NCBI GenBank assembly: GCA_026874595.1
Contig: CM049310.1
Coordinates: forward strand, 7,378,001-7,442,000
Direction of reading: 5' to 3'
From: Sipunculus nudus
Lineage: Eukaryota; Annelida; Sipuncula; Golfingiida; Sipunculidae
DNA length: 64,000 nucleotides
Each line of letters begins with the position of its first letter. The stretch's first letter is position 1. Made by a program: the position numbers and the translations under genes. The notes beneath the pieces are model-generated. The model was given only the letters and a program-made list of their open reading frames with translations. It did not search any database and was not told the DNA's origin. Of this stretch, positions 48,715 to 59,804 are shown piece by piece.

Positions 48715-48832
48715 CTCTGGGTGTTCCTTCTTTGGCTGGCTCTGTTTTGAAGAGGTTGAGGTCACTACTGAAAGTTACGTACTGATCCCCACGATTGGGA
48801 GACAGCAAAATGTCCACTTTTATCCCACTCAT
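48715..48832 (-). CDS. MIOS: MIOS coding exon 1 (start codon)
   Basis: Begins MSGIKVDILLSP, closely matching the MSGTKPDILWAP start of human MIOS. The start codon has A at -3 and follows an acceptor (TTGTAG|AAG). Ends at CCCAGAG|GTGAGA in phase 1. Encodes residues 1-39. This start was chosen because of the conserved N-terminus and the upstream splice acceptor. Confidence 0.95.
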
Positions 48833-48835
48833 CTT

Positions 48836-49499
48836 CTACAACAGTAATAAAGAAAAACAATTTTCAAGTTTTTTGCTACTGATATAGCAAATAAATATTC
48901 GGTTTAAAAAGAGAACAGACAAGGCCTGTGAAGTGCTAAGGGTTCTCTGGTTCAATCTGATCATTGATTATTTTTTTATTTTATCCTTGATTTGATTATT
49001 GGCTATTTTGCAAACAATCGGTAAGTGATGTTCAGATGAACATTGTAATGTAGATAGCCACTTAAAATGAATTTCATGGCGCACTGCACTATTCCACTAG
49101 TACCTTATATTTAATTTTTAATTAAATTATGTCTACAGTTTATCTATCCTTACGCTTAGCCTAGGTAAAAAGGTTTAATTTAAATTTTCAATTTCCTTCT
49201 GTAAAATAAGTATAATTCCTAAGATACAACAACAAAAACTATTTATTACAATATATCGTTTGTGTTTTATTCACAATTCGCAGCATGAGGATATAATGGC
49301 ACCCTAAGCTGTATCAAAATGTGAACCCGTGACCTCAAACCTCTGACGTCCCTGCCAGTGCCATCCTGTCAGTCATCACTTGACCAGTTGACAGAACGTC
49401 ACAATCTCACGTCTTTCACCACCAGTGCCAGTTTGAATCAGGAAATACCGAACTGTACTGCCGTCCATTAAAGTTGAACGAATTTTTTAAAGAAATTAC
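48836..49499 (-). other. MIOS 5'UTR intron
   Basis: Bounded by donor AAGAAG|GTAATT and acceptor TTGTAG|AAGATG. No other feature seen. Confidence 0.55.
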
Positions 49500-49600
49500 C
49501 TTCTTTCCCTATAGCTCTACACTCGGTCCTCCATATCACGAACTATAAACATCGCAAATATCTGACTCTGCGTGGATTTCGTTTAGACAGTTTCAACTCC
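49500..49600 (-). other. MIOS: MIOS 5'UTR exon (3' boundary seen; 5' end uncertain)
   Basis: A donor AAGAAG|GTAATTTC at 49500 fits the acceptor TTGTAG that ends three bases before the start codon at 48832. The leader is therefore split by an intron of about 0.66 kb (48836-49499). The transcription start is not visible; the exon could extend to about 49760 through a CpG-richer stretch. A 75-codon ORF over this region has no family resemblance and is probably chance. Confidence 0.6.
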
Positions 49601-49790
49601 TGCCCAACAACATGAAAAGGTAGACGGCGCGGCAGACATCGAAACCGCGTGAAGGTGAAGGTCGTTGTGGTGGATGCTATGTAGTCTCTCCTACAGACGT
49701 CAGGTGCCGCACCGCAGGATGCAATGCGCGGCCGGACGAGCTCTGGTGGGCTCATGACAATTAACAACAACGGGTTACATGAAATAAACG
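49600..49790 (-). promoter_or_regulatory. Probable MIOS promoter region, CpG-richer
   Basis: CpG density rises sharply here compared with the AT-rich surroundings (several GCG, CCG and ACG clusters, 49625-49740), immediately upstream of the first inferred exon. A CRE-like core GACGTCAG lies near 49696-49703. No TATA box is obvious at a defined distance. The assignment rests on position and composition only. Confidence 0.45.
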
Positions 49791-50362
49791 CTGTTAAAAA
49801 ATATTTATTTTCACAAACTTTAATATTGCATTAGTTTGATGTTTATATTAATTTTTATATGATATTAAAATGTATCACTTAAAACATTTAACCTTACATT
49901 TCTAACCGCTTAGAACACGTCATGTATATAACTAAGAAGCATTATACGGATCCGAAGATGGAAAAAAAATACATAGGCCTACACATACACACACACCTTC
50001 ACCCTTACTTGAATTGTGTGTAAACCTGGGACTTTTGTTTTAACCATCTAAACGGGAACTTTCTTCCCTTTAAATGACAAAATTGTGTTTCAACTGCGGA
50101 AACATACGTGATTTATAAAATTATTTGTTAACACCCAGGACTAGCGAAAGCGCTTTATTTATGTTGATAATTATTTACCTTTGTCTGAAATTTTTTTCTA
50201 CAGAATTTACTCAAGTGAATCAATTCCTTTTCTCATATCAAAAATGTAAGGCATACGTTACTTTGAATTTATACCCATTAGGAATCTATATTTAAATAAA
50301 ACAATAGATTCAATAGTATTAGTTTTATCTTAATTTACATTTGAAATTAAATGAAACAGCCG
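49791..50362. other. Upstream intergenic DNA
   Basis: AT-rich, no coding signal. A short ACAC-rich stretch is near 49982-49995. Confidence 0.5.
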
Positions 50363-50692
50363 TGTCGTGTGTTACAAGCGGGGAACTCTGACACGCATAC
50401 TGAAGCCGGTTCCTACTTAAATTAGCTATGATGTCTTCCAAGTAGGGCCTTTTTGAGTAAAATACGAGTAGTCGTGTGTTACAAGCGGGGTCCCCTGAAA
50501 ACACATGCTGAAACCGGTTTCTACTTAGATTAGTTTTGCTGCCTTCCAAGCGGGTTTTTGTGAGACCAAAATTGTACGTACATATGACAATTTCGGGTGT
50601 CACAAAGACTCGCTTGAAAGGCAGCATAACTAATCTAAGTAGGAACCGGTTTCAGTTTGTGTGTCGGAAGTCCCCGCTTGTAACACACGACA
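50363..50692. mobile_element. Foldback/MITE-like element with an extra direct copy of one arm
   Basis: The arm starting GTCGTGTGTTACAAGCGGGG at 50471 is matched inverted by the arm ending CCCCGCTTGTAACACACGAC at 50692, both including AACCGGTTTC and TTAGATTAG-type blocks, with a small central stem AATTGTACGTACATATGACA. A third, directly oriented and more diverged arm lies at 50363-50470. Non-coding. It sits about 0.7 kb upstream of the MIOS promoter. Confidence 0.8.
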
Positions 50693-50807
50693 AACTACCG
50701 TGGTTATCAGAAAGACCACCAGAGTGCGCTACAGTTCAGACAGCGGGGAAACACACAACATCAAAAACTGATAATCGGGGACATACTGAGTTTTTAACAC
50801 CTGATGT

Positions 50808-50860
50808 CTCCACACACACACACACACCCTCACACACACACACACACACACACCTGGGCA
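50808..50860. repeat. (CA)n microsatellite
   Basis: About 45 bp of CACACA with one CCCT interruption. Poly-C follows at about 50967-50981. Confidence 0.95.
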
Positions 50861-51439
50861 TATTGGCATGTAATTGAACATGACCCCAGCAAAAGGTTAA
50901 CTACTCTTTCTATGCGTTCGGAATAATAAAACACAAATACAAATACAATAAACAAGGACCAATGCCCCCCCCCCCCCCCCGTGTACATTCCCAATGCAAA
51001 AAAAAGAAAGAAAGTTTATTCTGGAAAAGGCCACAGGCCCAAAGTTCCTACGATACAATACAATTCATAAGTCTTAAATTATAAGAGAAATGGAGAGATC
51101 ACAACTGTTAACAATATCAATTTAAATGCAAACTAATTAACATTTAGTCTTAAAGTACAAAGAAAATGAAAGAAAATAAATAAATAAATAAAAATAACAA
51201 AGAACTCACTTTCAATCTGCATACATACAACAAGTATGCATAAATCATGAACATGCATTTATATAAAATCACATTTATTTGTATTAGTTGATGATTTGTG
51301 TAGTCCACTCAAGAGCCGCATCGACAAGGCTGCCTGTGTGTGGTGGGAAGCTCTCAGGCTGTCCCTAATCACTGCTTTGCATGAGCAGTGAGAGAGCAAA
51401 CCACCCACTAAGCAAGTATGCCGAGGGAATCCTGACTCG
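50861..51439. other. Intergenic DNA, nothing recognised
   Basis: Simple A-rich stretches (AAATAAATAAATAAAT near 51175-51195) and a poly-C run; no gene seen. Confidence 0.5.
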
Positions 51440-53612
51440 AACAAGTGACCCATGGGTCATGATGCTCAGCTGACTGGGAAGAGATTTGCAAGAGGAAATT
51501 TTATCATCTGAATGGTAGTATATAACCATTCAACTGAAGCATCAAACAGATTAACCAACAGCCTGAGATTGTGTCTGTATTAATATATCTCAAAAATACA
51601 GAAAAAAATGCGTAAACTTAAAAAAAAAATAAAGGTGGCTCCACCAGTCTGCAGAAACTAATAAAAACACTTAATGGTCAATATTCATGCAAAGAAGCAT
51701 GGTGGTCTCTGGATAAGTTGTTCAGATACTTTTGTTCAGCTTTTGTATCAAATTTTCCATTATTCTGAGGAATACTTTGGAGTCCTATAGCTTGAAGGAT
51801 ATGGGTAACAGAGACTTAATTTCAGGTTTCCACAGACACTTTTCATGGGTCTCCTTGCATGACAAGAATGAAGATTCTAGGTCAAGTTGTTACAATTTGT
51901 ACCCTGTTGACAGATAACCACATCTTTAAAGGTCTCAAAAATAGAGAAATCTAGACATTTCTTGGCACTGCAGGCGCAACAGTATCCCCAGACATAGTAC
52001 GCCCCCCCCCCCTTTAAGAATAGACCCCTATTTTTAGCAGCATATATTGACACTTGGCAAGCAATTATTGTTTCTTCCATCTATCAATCCACAATATTTT
52101 TTAAGATGTTGGTCCTGTGACCTTGACCTTTGACCTCATGACCCCAAAATCAATTTGGGTCTTTCTTTTTCAATTAGACATATATATGTCAAGTTTAAAA
52201 TCTATACATCAATAAAAGCAGGAATTATCATTCAGAAATTAATTTTTGGACAGATGGCTCCTGTGGCCTTGACCTTTGACCTTGTGACCCCAAAATTGAT
52301 ATAGATCATCCACTTTTATATATAAATCAAAAGAGGTCTAGATTTATTGATGGGCCATATATAAGTCAGGTTTGAAATCCATATATTAATCCAAGCTTGA
52401 ATTATCATCTCGGGAACTAATTTTTGGACAGATGGCTCCTATGACCTTCACCTTTGACCTTGTGACCTCACAATTGACAAGCGTCTTCCTCTATTGGCAG
52501 GGGAACTGTATGTGCGAGATGAAATGTCTGAGATGAAATGTGCCATGGCTGAAAATGCATCCACAATCTTTTTAAAGATGTGTCCTGTGACCTTGACCTT
52601 TGACCTCATGACCCCAGAATCGATTTGGGTCTTGCTTTTCCAATGGGACATATACAAGTCAAGTTTGAAATCCATACATCAATAAAAGCAGGAATTATCA
52701 TCCAGAAACTAATTTTTGGACAGATGGCTCCAGTGACCTTCACCTTTGACCTTGTGACCTCAAAATTGATAGGGGTCTTCCACTCTTGGCAGGTGAACTA
52801 TATGTGCAAGATGAAAGATCTGAGATGAATTGTTTGCCTGAAAATGCATCCACTATCTTTTTAAAGATGTGTCCTGTGACCTTGACCTTTGACCTCATGA
52901 CCCCAAAATCAATTCGGGTCTTGCTTTTCAAATGGGTCATATACAAGTCAAGTTTGAAATCCATACATCAATAAAAGCAGGATTTATCATCCAGAAACTA
53001 ATTTTTGAATAGATGGCTCCTGTGACCTTCACCTTTGACCTTGTGACCTCAAAATTGATAGGGGTCTTCCTCTATTGGCAGATGAACTATATGTGCAAGA
53101 TGGAAGACCTGGGATGAAAGTTTGGCTTAAAATGCATCCACAGTATCTTTTAAGATGCGAGACCAGAGACCTTGACCTTTGACCTCATGACCCTAGAACC
53201 TATAGGGTTCTTACTTTAGTGGTGGGCCATACATAAGTCGAAAAAAATTCGAAAAAAAGCCTGAACAAATACATGTGGTGCCACCAGGCTGCAGAAACTG
53301 ATGAAACACTCCATGATCAATATCCATAGAAACAATAATGGTGATCTCTGCATTAGTTGTTCAGATACTTCAGCTTTTGTATCAAATTTTTCATTATTCT
53401 GAGCTGTACTTTTGAGTGCTATAGCTTAAAGGATATGGGTAACAGAGACCTAATTTCAGGTTTCCATGGATACTTTTCATAGGTCTCCCTGTGTGTCAAG
53501 AATGAAGATTCTAGGTCCAATTTGAACCCTGTTGACAGATAACTACATCCTTAAAGGTCTCAAAAATAGAGAAAAAAATTGTAAAAATTTGAAATATACA
53601 GTCAGCTGAGCT
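51440..53612 (+). mobile_element. Family B element, copy 4, split by a family D insertion
   Basis: Starts ACAAGTGACCCATGGGTCAT then GCTCAGCTGA; ends CAGTCAGCTGAGC. Its core breaks at 51949 in AAAATAGAGAAA and resumes at about 53238 with the A-rich stretch that leads into the GGTGGTGCCACCAGGCTGCA unit. Confidence 0.7.
51950..53237 (+). mobile_element. Family D element, copy 1: tandem TGACCTTTGACCT units
   Basis: Starts CTAGACATTTCTTGGCACTG (a GGCACTGCAGGCGC imperfect hairpin; copy 2 has the perfect GGCACC/GGTGCC). The core is tandem units of about 150 bp, each with GTGACCTTGACCTTTGACCT or GTGACCTTCACCTTTGACCT followed by TGTGACCTCAAAATTGAT. Non-coding. The 3' end is not well defined. Confidence 0.65.
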
Positions 53613-54382
53613 AAAAACTACAATTAATAACTAAATAATATTACTAATTTGTCTGGAATAAGGGATCGTCCACACAACTACACAATACAACAATATCATT
53701 TATGTCATTGAGAATGCGAGTTAAATTAAGATAGTATATATCAATCGCAAGTGAAAATACTGGAAAAGAATAAATAGTTAATTTTAATTAGACGAGTAAA
53801 TAACTTAATTAATAAAGTGGAAAATATCTAATCATAATCCATTATGCTTGAACATTTTCTTTATTAAATAAAGAAACAAAAAAAATTATTTACTATTAAT
53901 GTTGTACTCTTTTTGAAAATTCCCCATGCAAAAATAAAAATATTAGACGATAAGCCTACAGTAATATCTTGCCAGCACGTCCACCCAAATTTGTAAGTTT
54001 ATCTTGTATTAAACATAATTAAGAATATCTGACAGCAGTGCTGTATTTTAGTCCACGATATATGCCAGTCCAAGTACGCCAGAAAGCCGGTCCACGCCAC
54101 TCCAGGAAAACTCGAAATCTGACCGCTGTTCATTTCGTCCGACAAATATTCAATACATATTTAAAACATAATTACGTACATTAAAACTATGTAAGGTAGT
54201 CCAAACAGAAAACAATTATGTATATGCCATTATTATTTCCTGCTAATTTTGAAAAATTTTGTATGCATGTGAGGATATAATACACAATCGATCCCAGTAT
54301 AAAAGGACAATATAAACAGATATTATTGACCATACCAGCAGTAAATACGACAATTTTGTATATATCAGGAACATTTACAGAA
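53613..54382. other. Intergenic DNA with first copy of a dispersed triplicate
   Basis: 54150-54350 (ATTACGTACATTAAAACTAT, CCAAACAGAAAACAATTATG, ACCAGCAG) resembles 56020-56215 and 56395-56570. Otherwise AT-rich with no gene. Confidence 0.5.
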
Positions 54383-55793
54383 GCGGATCCAAGGGGGGGG
54401 GGGGTACCCCCTCCCCCTATTTTATGCCCCCGCCACAAAGTGGCCGGGGCATATAGTTTTACCCATGTCCGTCCTTCCGTCCTTCCGTCCTTCCATCATT
54501 CCGAAATCAAACAGTTGTACGGACTTTTTTTCGCAATGCCTGCAGATATTAGCCTGATTTTTGGTGTGTGGGCAGATAATGACCAGTTACAGATTGAGTT
54601 CGCGTTTCGTCCCGGTTGACCTACTTTTGACCGTTTTACGGCTCCTAAACTTAGAAAATTTCATGAAAAGTAGAAATTTCCATGACATTTACACATGTAC
54701 GGACTTTTTTTCGCAATGCCTGCAGATATTGGCCAGATTTTTGGTGTGTGGGCAGATAATGACCAGTTACAGATCGAGTTCGCGTTTCGTCCCGCTTGAC
54801 CTACTTTTGACCATTTTACGGCTCCTTAACTTAGAAAATTTCATGAAAAACATAAATTTTCATGACAAATACACATGTACGGACTTTTTTTCGCAGTGGC
54901 TGCAGATATTGGCCTGATTTTTAGTGTGTGGGCAGATATTGACCAGTTACAGATCGAGTTCGCATTTCATCCCAATTGACATATTTTGACCGTTTTAAGG
55001 CTTCTGAACATAGAAAATTTCACGAAAAATAGAAATTTTCATGACAAATACACATGTACGGATTTTTTTTCGCAATGACTGCAGATACGGGCCTGATTTT
55101 TGGTGTGTGGGCAGATAATGACCATCTACAGATCGAGTTCATGTTTTGTCCCAGTTGACCTACTTTTTGACTGTTTGACGGTGCCCTAACATAGAAAATT
55201 TCATAGAAAATATAAATTTTCATGACAAGTGCACATGTACGGACTTTTTTTCGCAATGACTGCAGATACGGGCCTGATTTTTGGTGTGTGGGCAGATAAT
55301 GACCATCTACAGATCAAGTTCTTGTTTTGTCCTAGTTGACCTACTTTTGACCTTGACTGCTCCTGAATATAGAAAGTTTAATGAAAAAAAGAAATTTTCA
55401 TAACAAATGCATATGTGTGGACTTTTTTTCCGCAATGCCTGCACTCGGATACCACCCTGATTTTTTATGTGTGGGCAGATAATGACCAGTTACAGATCGA
55501 GTTCACGTTTCGTCCTCGTTGACCTACTTTTGACCATACGACACCTCCTGAACTTAAAAAATTTTACAAAATTTAACAAATGTTTCTAATTTGCCCAAGG
55601 CGGGGGCATTCGTGTCGTTCCGACACATCTAGTGTTCATCAGAAACAACGTTTTTTAAGGGCTTCAGACAAAATTTTGCCGCCTGGACCCCCCCCCCCCT
55701 TTTTTTTAAGACCTGAGGACCTTTATTTTAGGGTTTTCATTTGTCCTCCTGGGTTGGCTCCCCCTTTTCCTAAATCCTGGATACGCCCCTGAT
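54383..55793. repeat. Fragments of a GGATCCA/poly-G repeat flanking family E copy 2
   Basis: Left flank GCGGATCCAAGGGGGGGG (about 54383-54405) and right flank ending CTGGATACGCCCCTG (55775-55793) are imperfect inverted partners. The right flank resembles 20637-20765. They suggest an older element into which family E was inserted. Confidence 0.45.
54423..55632 (-). mobile_element. Family E element, copy 2, opposite orientation
   Basis: Read on the minus strand it starts CTAGATGTGTCGGAACGACA (hairpin GTGTCG/CGACAC), then CGAATGCCCCCGCC. Six or seven units of about 180 bp follow, and the end is the hairpin TATGCCCCGGCCACTTTGTG...GGGGGCATA (54423-54453). The 5' hairpin is complete here but shortened in copy 1. 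Confidence 0.78.
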
Positions 55794-56730
55794 TTATACA
55801 TTTCTTTTCTTCTTAAACCTAATTACGTATAGCGTGCTGCAGTGGTAGTAGTCGAGTGGACACTATCCGAGTCCCTGGGCAAGTAAGGGTCCAGATGGGC
55901 CGAGTCAGAGTCAAAACCCGAGACTGCCGTTTAAGTCGCCCTACTCATTCTGATCAAATTAAAAAAAGCAGTCCAAACACAGCAAAAGGGACATGAGAGT
56001 ACGTTTATCTAGAATTTAAAGCATAGTTACGTACATTGATATTCTATATAAGGTCCAAACAGTTAACAGAAAACAAATATATGCCATTTTTAATTCCTGC
56101 TGACTTAGTCAATGTTGTATGTATATCGGGAGAGTATATACTGGATCCTGATATTAAAGGATACATGCAGAAACAGATAATATTGTCAAGGCCAGCAGGA
56201 CAATAAGAAAATTTTGAACTTCACATTATGAATTTATCTGAATTTTATCTTTCATCTGAATTACGAATATCATTGTGCATTGTTGTGGTCGAATCCACAC
56301 TATCCGAGTTAAAAGGCATATACGGATCCATATGAGGGACCATATTCAATGATACATTTGAAATAATCACCAGAAAAAAAAAAAAACATACCATGCATTT
56401 CAAACATCATAACGTATACTGAAATTATAAAAGACAATCCAAACAATCAATAGAAAACCAATATATGCTTTTTTGTTAACCCCCTGCAGTATGCATGTCA
56501 GGAGAGTACGTATACTGGATCATGCTATGAACGGACAGTACAACCAAGCCAGCAGGAGACAATTCAGGGAAACCCCACAGCTAGTCTAGTAAAAATAGGG
56601 TTGAACCCGGAACAAATTGCAACTGAAATGAAACCAACTGTATTTTACCCAGAAATTTCTGGAGAATAACATATAAAATGTAAAAAAAAAAAGTCCTATT
56701 GGGGGAAAGTTTGATGATTCTAATTGGCTA
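55794..56730. repeat. Two further copies of a dispersed roughly 200-bp unit
   Basis: 56020-56215 and 56395-56570 share GTCCAAACAGTTAACAGAAA, AATATATGCC, the GGAGAGTAT..ATACTGGATC stretch and CCAGCAGGA with each other and with 54150-54350. ACACTATCCGAGT also recurs (55860, 56298). Origin unknown; non-coding. Confidence 0.6.
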
Positions 56731-57636
56731 TATAGAATACGGGTAGTCGACAAGCGACTACGTGTATCCGCTAAAAACAGAGTAGGACGGGTGAAGTAAG
56801 GCATGGATTGAGTGGCAAGGGGAAATAGAGTTACATGTGTTACATATTAGAATGGATGTCTGCCACATAAACATGATTATAGGTGGCGCCACCTGTTATT
56901 TGAACGAGAAACTATCCAAGATATATACACAAAATATCAGGTGGAAAAGTCAAACCACTGAAGAGATATGGGTGATTTTATCCCACAGCAGACAAACATA
57001 TGGACGCTGTGCAAAAATGGCTGCAGGTGGCGCCACCATTTTTGTGTATGTTATAAAGCTATCCAAGGGCTACATTTGTGTAAAAATTTTTTCCTGATTG
57101 GTCGAACGAGTCCGGAGATATAAGTATGGATGTCTACAGCGTGAACGTGAATGAAGGTGGCGCCACCTGTCATCAAATCAAGAAAGTTATCTGGGATGTA
57201 AACGCGTGCCAAATTTCAGGTGAATTAGTCAAACCACTGCAGAGATATGAGTGATTTTAACCCAAGGCAGATGAACAGATGGACACTGGAAACATGGTCG
57301 CAGGTGGCGCCACCATTTTTTGTGTATGTTATAAAGCTATCCAAGGGCGCTACATTTGTACAAATTTTTTTTCCTGATCGGTCAAACGGTTCCCGAGATA
57401 TGTGGGTTTATGTGTGGAAACAGACGCACAAACGGACGCTGGGCAGAGAGGAAAGGTCAGAGGTCAAGGCCAATTGGTTAGACACCAGTTTACATGTGAC
57501 CCGATAATTGGTGTAATTTTCGGAAAAATCCGTCCAGTAGTCTCAGAGGAGTTCTCTGGAAACGAACGCGGTGGCGGCGGCGGCGGAACCCGGTCAAAAA
57601 CATAGTATCCGCAAAATTCGATTTGGCGGATACAAT
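56731..57636 (+). mobile_element. Family A element, copy 6
   Basis: TAGAATACGGGTAGTCGACA start, about six core units with GGTGGCGCCACC (56882, 57027, 57158, 57305), a GGCGGCGGCGGCGG arm and hairpin GTATCCGC...GGCGGATAC. It is the best-preserved copy in the window. Confidence 0.8.
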
Positions 57637-58232
57637 TAACTGTTAAGTTTTACTTTACTTACCTGCATAATGTCATATTAAGCTCTATCTCTATACGTGA
57701 CCACTTATTTGAAAGATCCCTTCAGTGACTCTCTATTAAATCTGACTTAGATGTAAATTTACCAATAAATTAGGGCAGGGCTTGACAACAACACTTGCCC
57801 ACTTGGTGAAGGGGTTGGAAATATCGTGAGAACGACTTGTCCAAGTGTCTGAAAGTTTCCAGCTGCATGGGCCTGCGATATATCAGACCATGCCCTTGAA
57901 GCAGTCCAACGGAATATCACATACCGGATATAGGAGCTGAGGACATTTTATATCACGATATGTATCATGAGGATATAGGGTTTTCGACATCAGGGAATAT
58001 TTAGCAATTAAATGGAGTTCAACCCAACTTCAATGAATTAGAAAAGCTTTGTTAATTGTTATTACTTTAATAATCTGGTCAAAGCATAAGAAAATTGAAG
58101 TTATATTAAAAGTCTAATATTTTTACGTCATCTTCACGTAACACATGACGTGATGATGGACTTCTTAGAAAAGTTCGAGGTATTGTACTATCTTTAATAA
58201 TCTGGTCAACGCAATAAAAAAATAATAACCAT
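57637..58232. other. Intergenic DNA, nothing recognised
   Basis: AT-rich; a short ACTTTAATAATCTGGTCAA-type motif recurs (about 58065 and 58190) just before the solo LTR. No gene seen. Confidence 0.5.
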
Positions 58233-58937
58233 TGTTACAGGTATCTGTTTCATAGTGCGCAGGAGTGTTACATGTGTCTGTTGACATTCTGATTCGTGTA
58301 GCGCAGGCATAGTTCGTTGCTATGAGAACCTCGCTTGTTTGGCGCTGGCTCGCGTGTGGGGTTTGAAGCGTAGAGACACAGCGTTCTTTTCCTTCTCGGG
58401 TCTGTTCATGTGCGTGTGTATTGTTCTTTGGAATTTTCCATTTCGAGAATATTCGGGTGAGAAGCTGTAAATTAGGGGTTGTGTTTAGAGCCGGCAGAAA
58501 GGAAAATACCAGCGAGCATTTAGAGTGTTACTTTCTCGTCAGTTTTGGGACCTTACCGATAATTGCAGTGGTGTCAGATATTTAACGGATTTAATACAGA
58601 TTTAATACGGACTGTCTCCAGTTTGCCTTTGGATTGTTACTATTTACGTGGACTATTGGTGTTAAAGGACTCTTGTTGAGCTGTGACAGTGGTGGTATCC
58701 AGAAATCAAAGCCTGGGATCCGGACAATCTGGTACTGCACATTTTTATTGTTATACTCTGTAATTGTATTGAATTAGTCAATTGTAATGTTCTAAGAATA
58801 AATTATAATTATTTGTAATAAAAAAACCACTGACTTCTCACGTTGCCTAGTGTTGCGGAATCTGATTTTTTTTTATCTCTGTAACAAAATTTGTGCTGAT
58901 CAGATTATGTGATCTGTTGTTATAAGGTTCCGTAACA
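58233..58937. mobile_element. Solo LTR (Gypsy/BEL-like), 705 bp with CCAT target duplication
   Basis: Starts TGTTACAGG and ends CCGTAACA, so TGTTAC/GTAACA are inverted termini of TG...CA form. CCAT lies immediately before (58229-58232) and after (58938-58941). AATAAA is at about 58797. No primer-binding site, internal coding region or second LTR follows, so it is a recombination remnant. Superfamily is inferred only from termini and a 4-bp duplication. Confidence 0.78.
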
Positions 58938-58941
58938 CCAT

Positions 58942-59804
58942 GGAGACAGGATGGAACACGAAACAATTAGACAGGACAAAGGAATGACACTACTTATTTA
59001 AAGTCTTTCTTTTTTCACCTTTAACTTTTACTAAGTCAGTCTCCTATTTAAAATGTTAAAGTTATTTAATCAAATGAAAACATAAATCAAGGTATCAGAT
59101 ATTGATACCGATGGATGGTTAACCTTTTCCATTCAAAAAGGGAATGGACTTAATAATAGATGTATCAATAGATTTGTTGCAGATCTTATAATATATAATA
59201 TTTAATAAGTTATATATATCCATATACACTTCAATATCTGAATGCTTTAAACAATATTCAGAGGTCATTAAATATTCGAATATTATCTGATCCTAGCAAT
59301 TTATTGTGATATTTATCAAGAGGCATACCACCCAAAAAATATTTGGAAGCAAACAATCAGAAACGAAGCAAAGTTAAGAAAACTAAATGTTACATTCATA
59401 TATTGAATTTATTTCGATAAGTGGCGTTTAATATATATTCACTACTTTACCAAAGTAGATTCATTCACGAGGCATTTTTCTATACGTTGACATTAATTTG
59501 TATGTGAAATAATTTGAACAAGTGCTCACTACAGTTAATGGGAAGAAATAATGGAATCCACATTCTATTATATATAAAGTATCCTGTTCTATGTTACAGC
59601 TCTTTTCCAGGTAAAGTATCTTTGGTGACACTGCAGAAATAGGTTTTTATGACCAACATGGATACATGTGACAGACCATGGTATGAACTCTTTGAAAATG
59701 GTACAGTATTCTGGATGTATTTTCCGGAATGAATTAAAAAAGTTGTTAACTAACTTGCCTTTTCTCAAAGCCCACAACAGTCACCAGAACTAATATTCAA
59801 TAGA
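58942..59804. other. Intergenic DNA, nothing recognised
   Basis: AT-rich without coding signal or known repeat. Confidence 0.5.

Larger units (their letters stand above)
1903..48832 (-). other. MIOS: MIOS gene, whole coding span (25 coding exons, GATOR2 subunit)
   Basis: MIOS is a scaffold subunit of GATOR2 (with WDR24, WDR59, SEH1L and SEC13), which acts at the lysosome and relays amino-acid sufficiency to mTORC1. The exons were found by translating the minus strand and recognising MIOS blocks in the right order: [83 protein letters not shown]. All 24 junctions have AG acceptors and GT donors with matching phases. Total coding length is 2604 nt, giving 867 residues against 875 in human. Residues of about 40-400 form the WD40 propeller, 400-705 an alpha-solenoid, and 728-844 the Cys/His zinc domain (C728, C731, C763, C766, C773, C776, C813, C816, H818, H821, H824, C835, C840, C842, C844). 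No stop or frameshift was seen. The gene appears intact. Large introns are inflated by repeats. Confidence 0.96.

Noticed and set aside
49543-49770. 75-codon frame over the MIOS promoter
   Set aside because: It overlaps the CpG-rich region and inferred 5'UTR exon and resembles no known protein.
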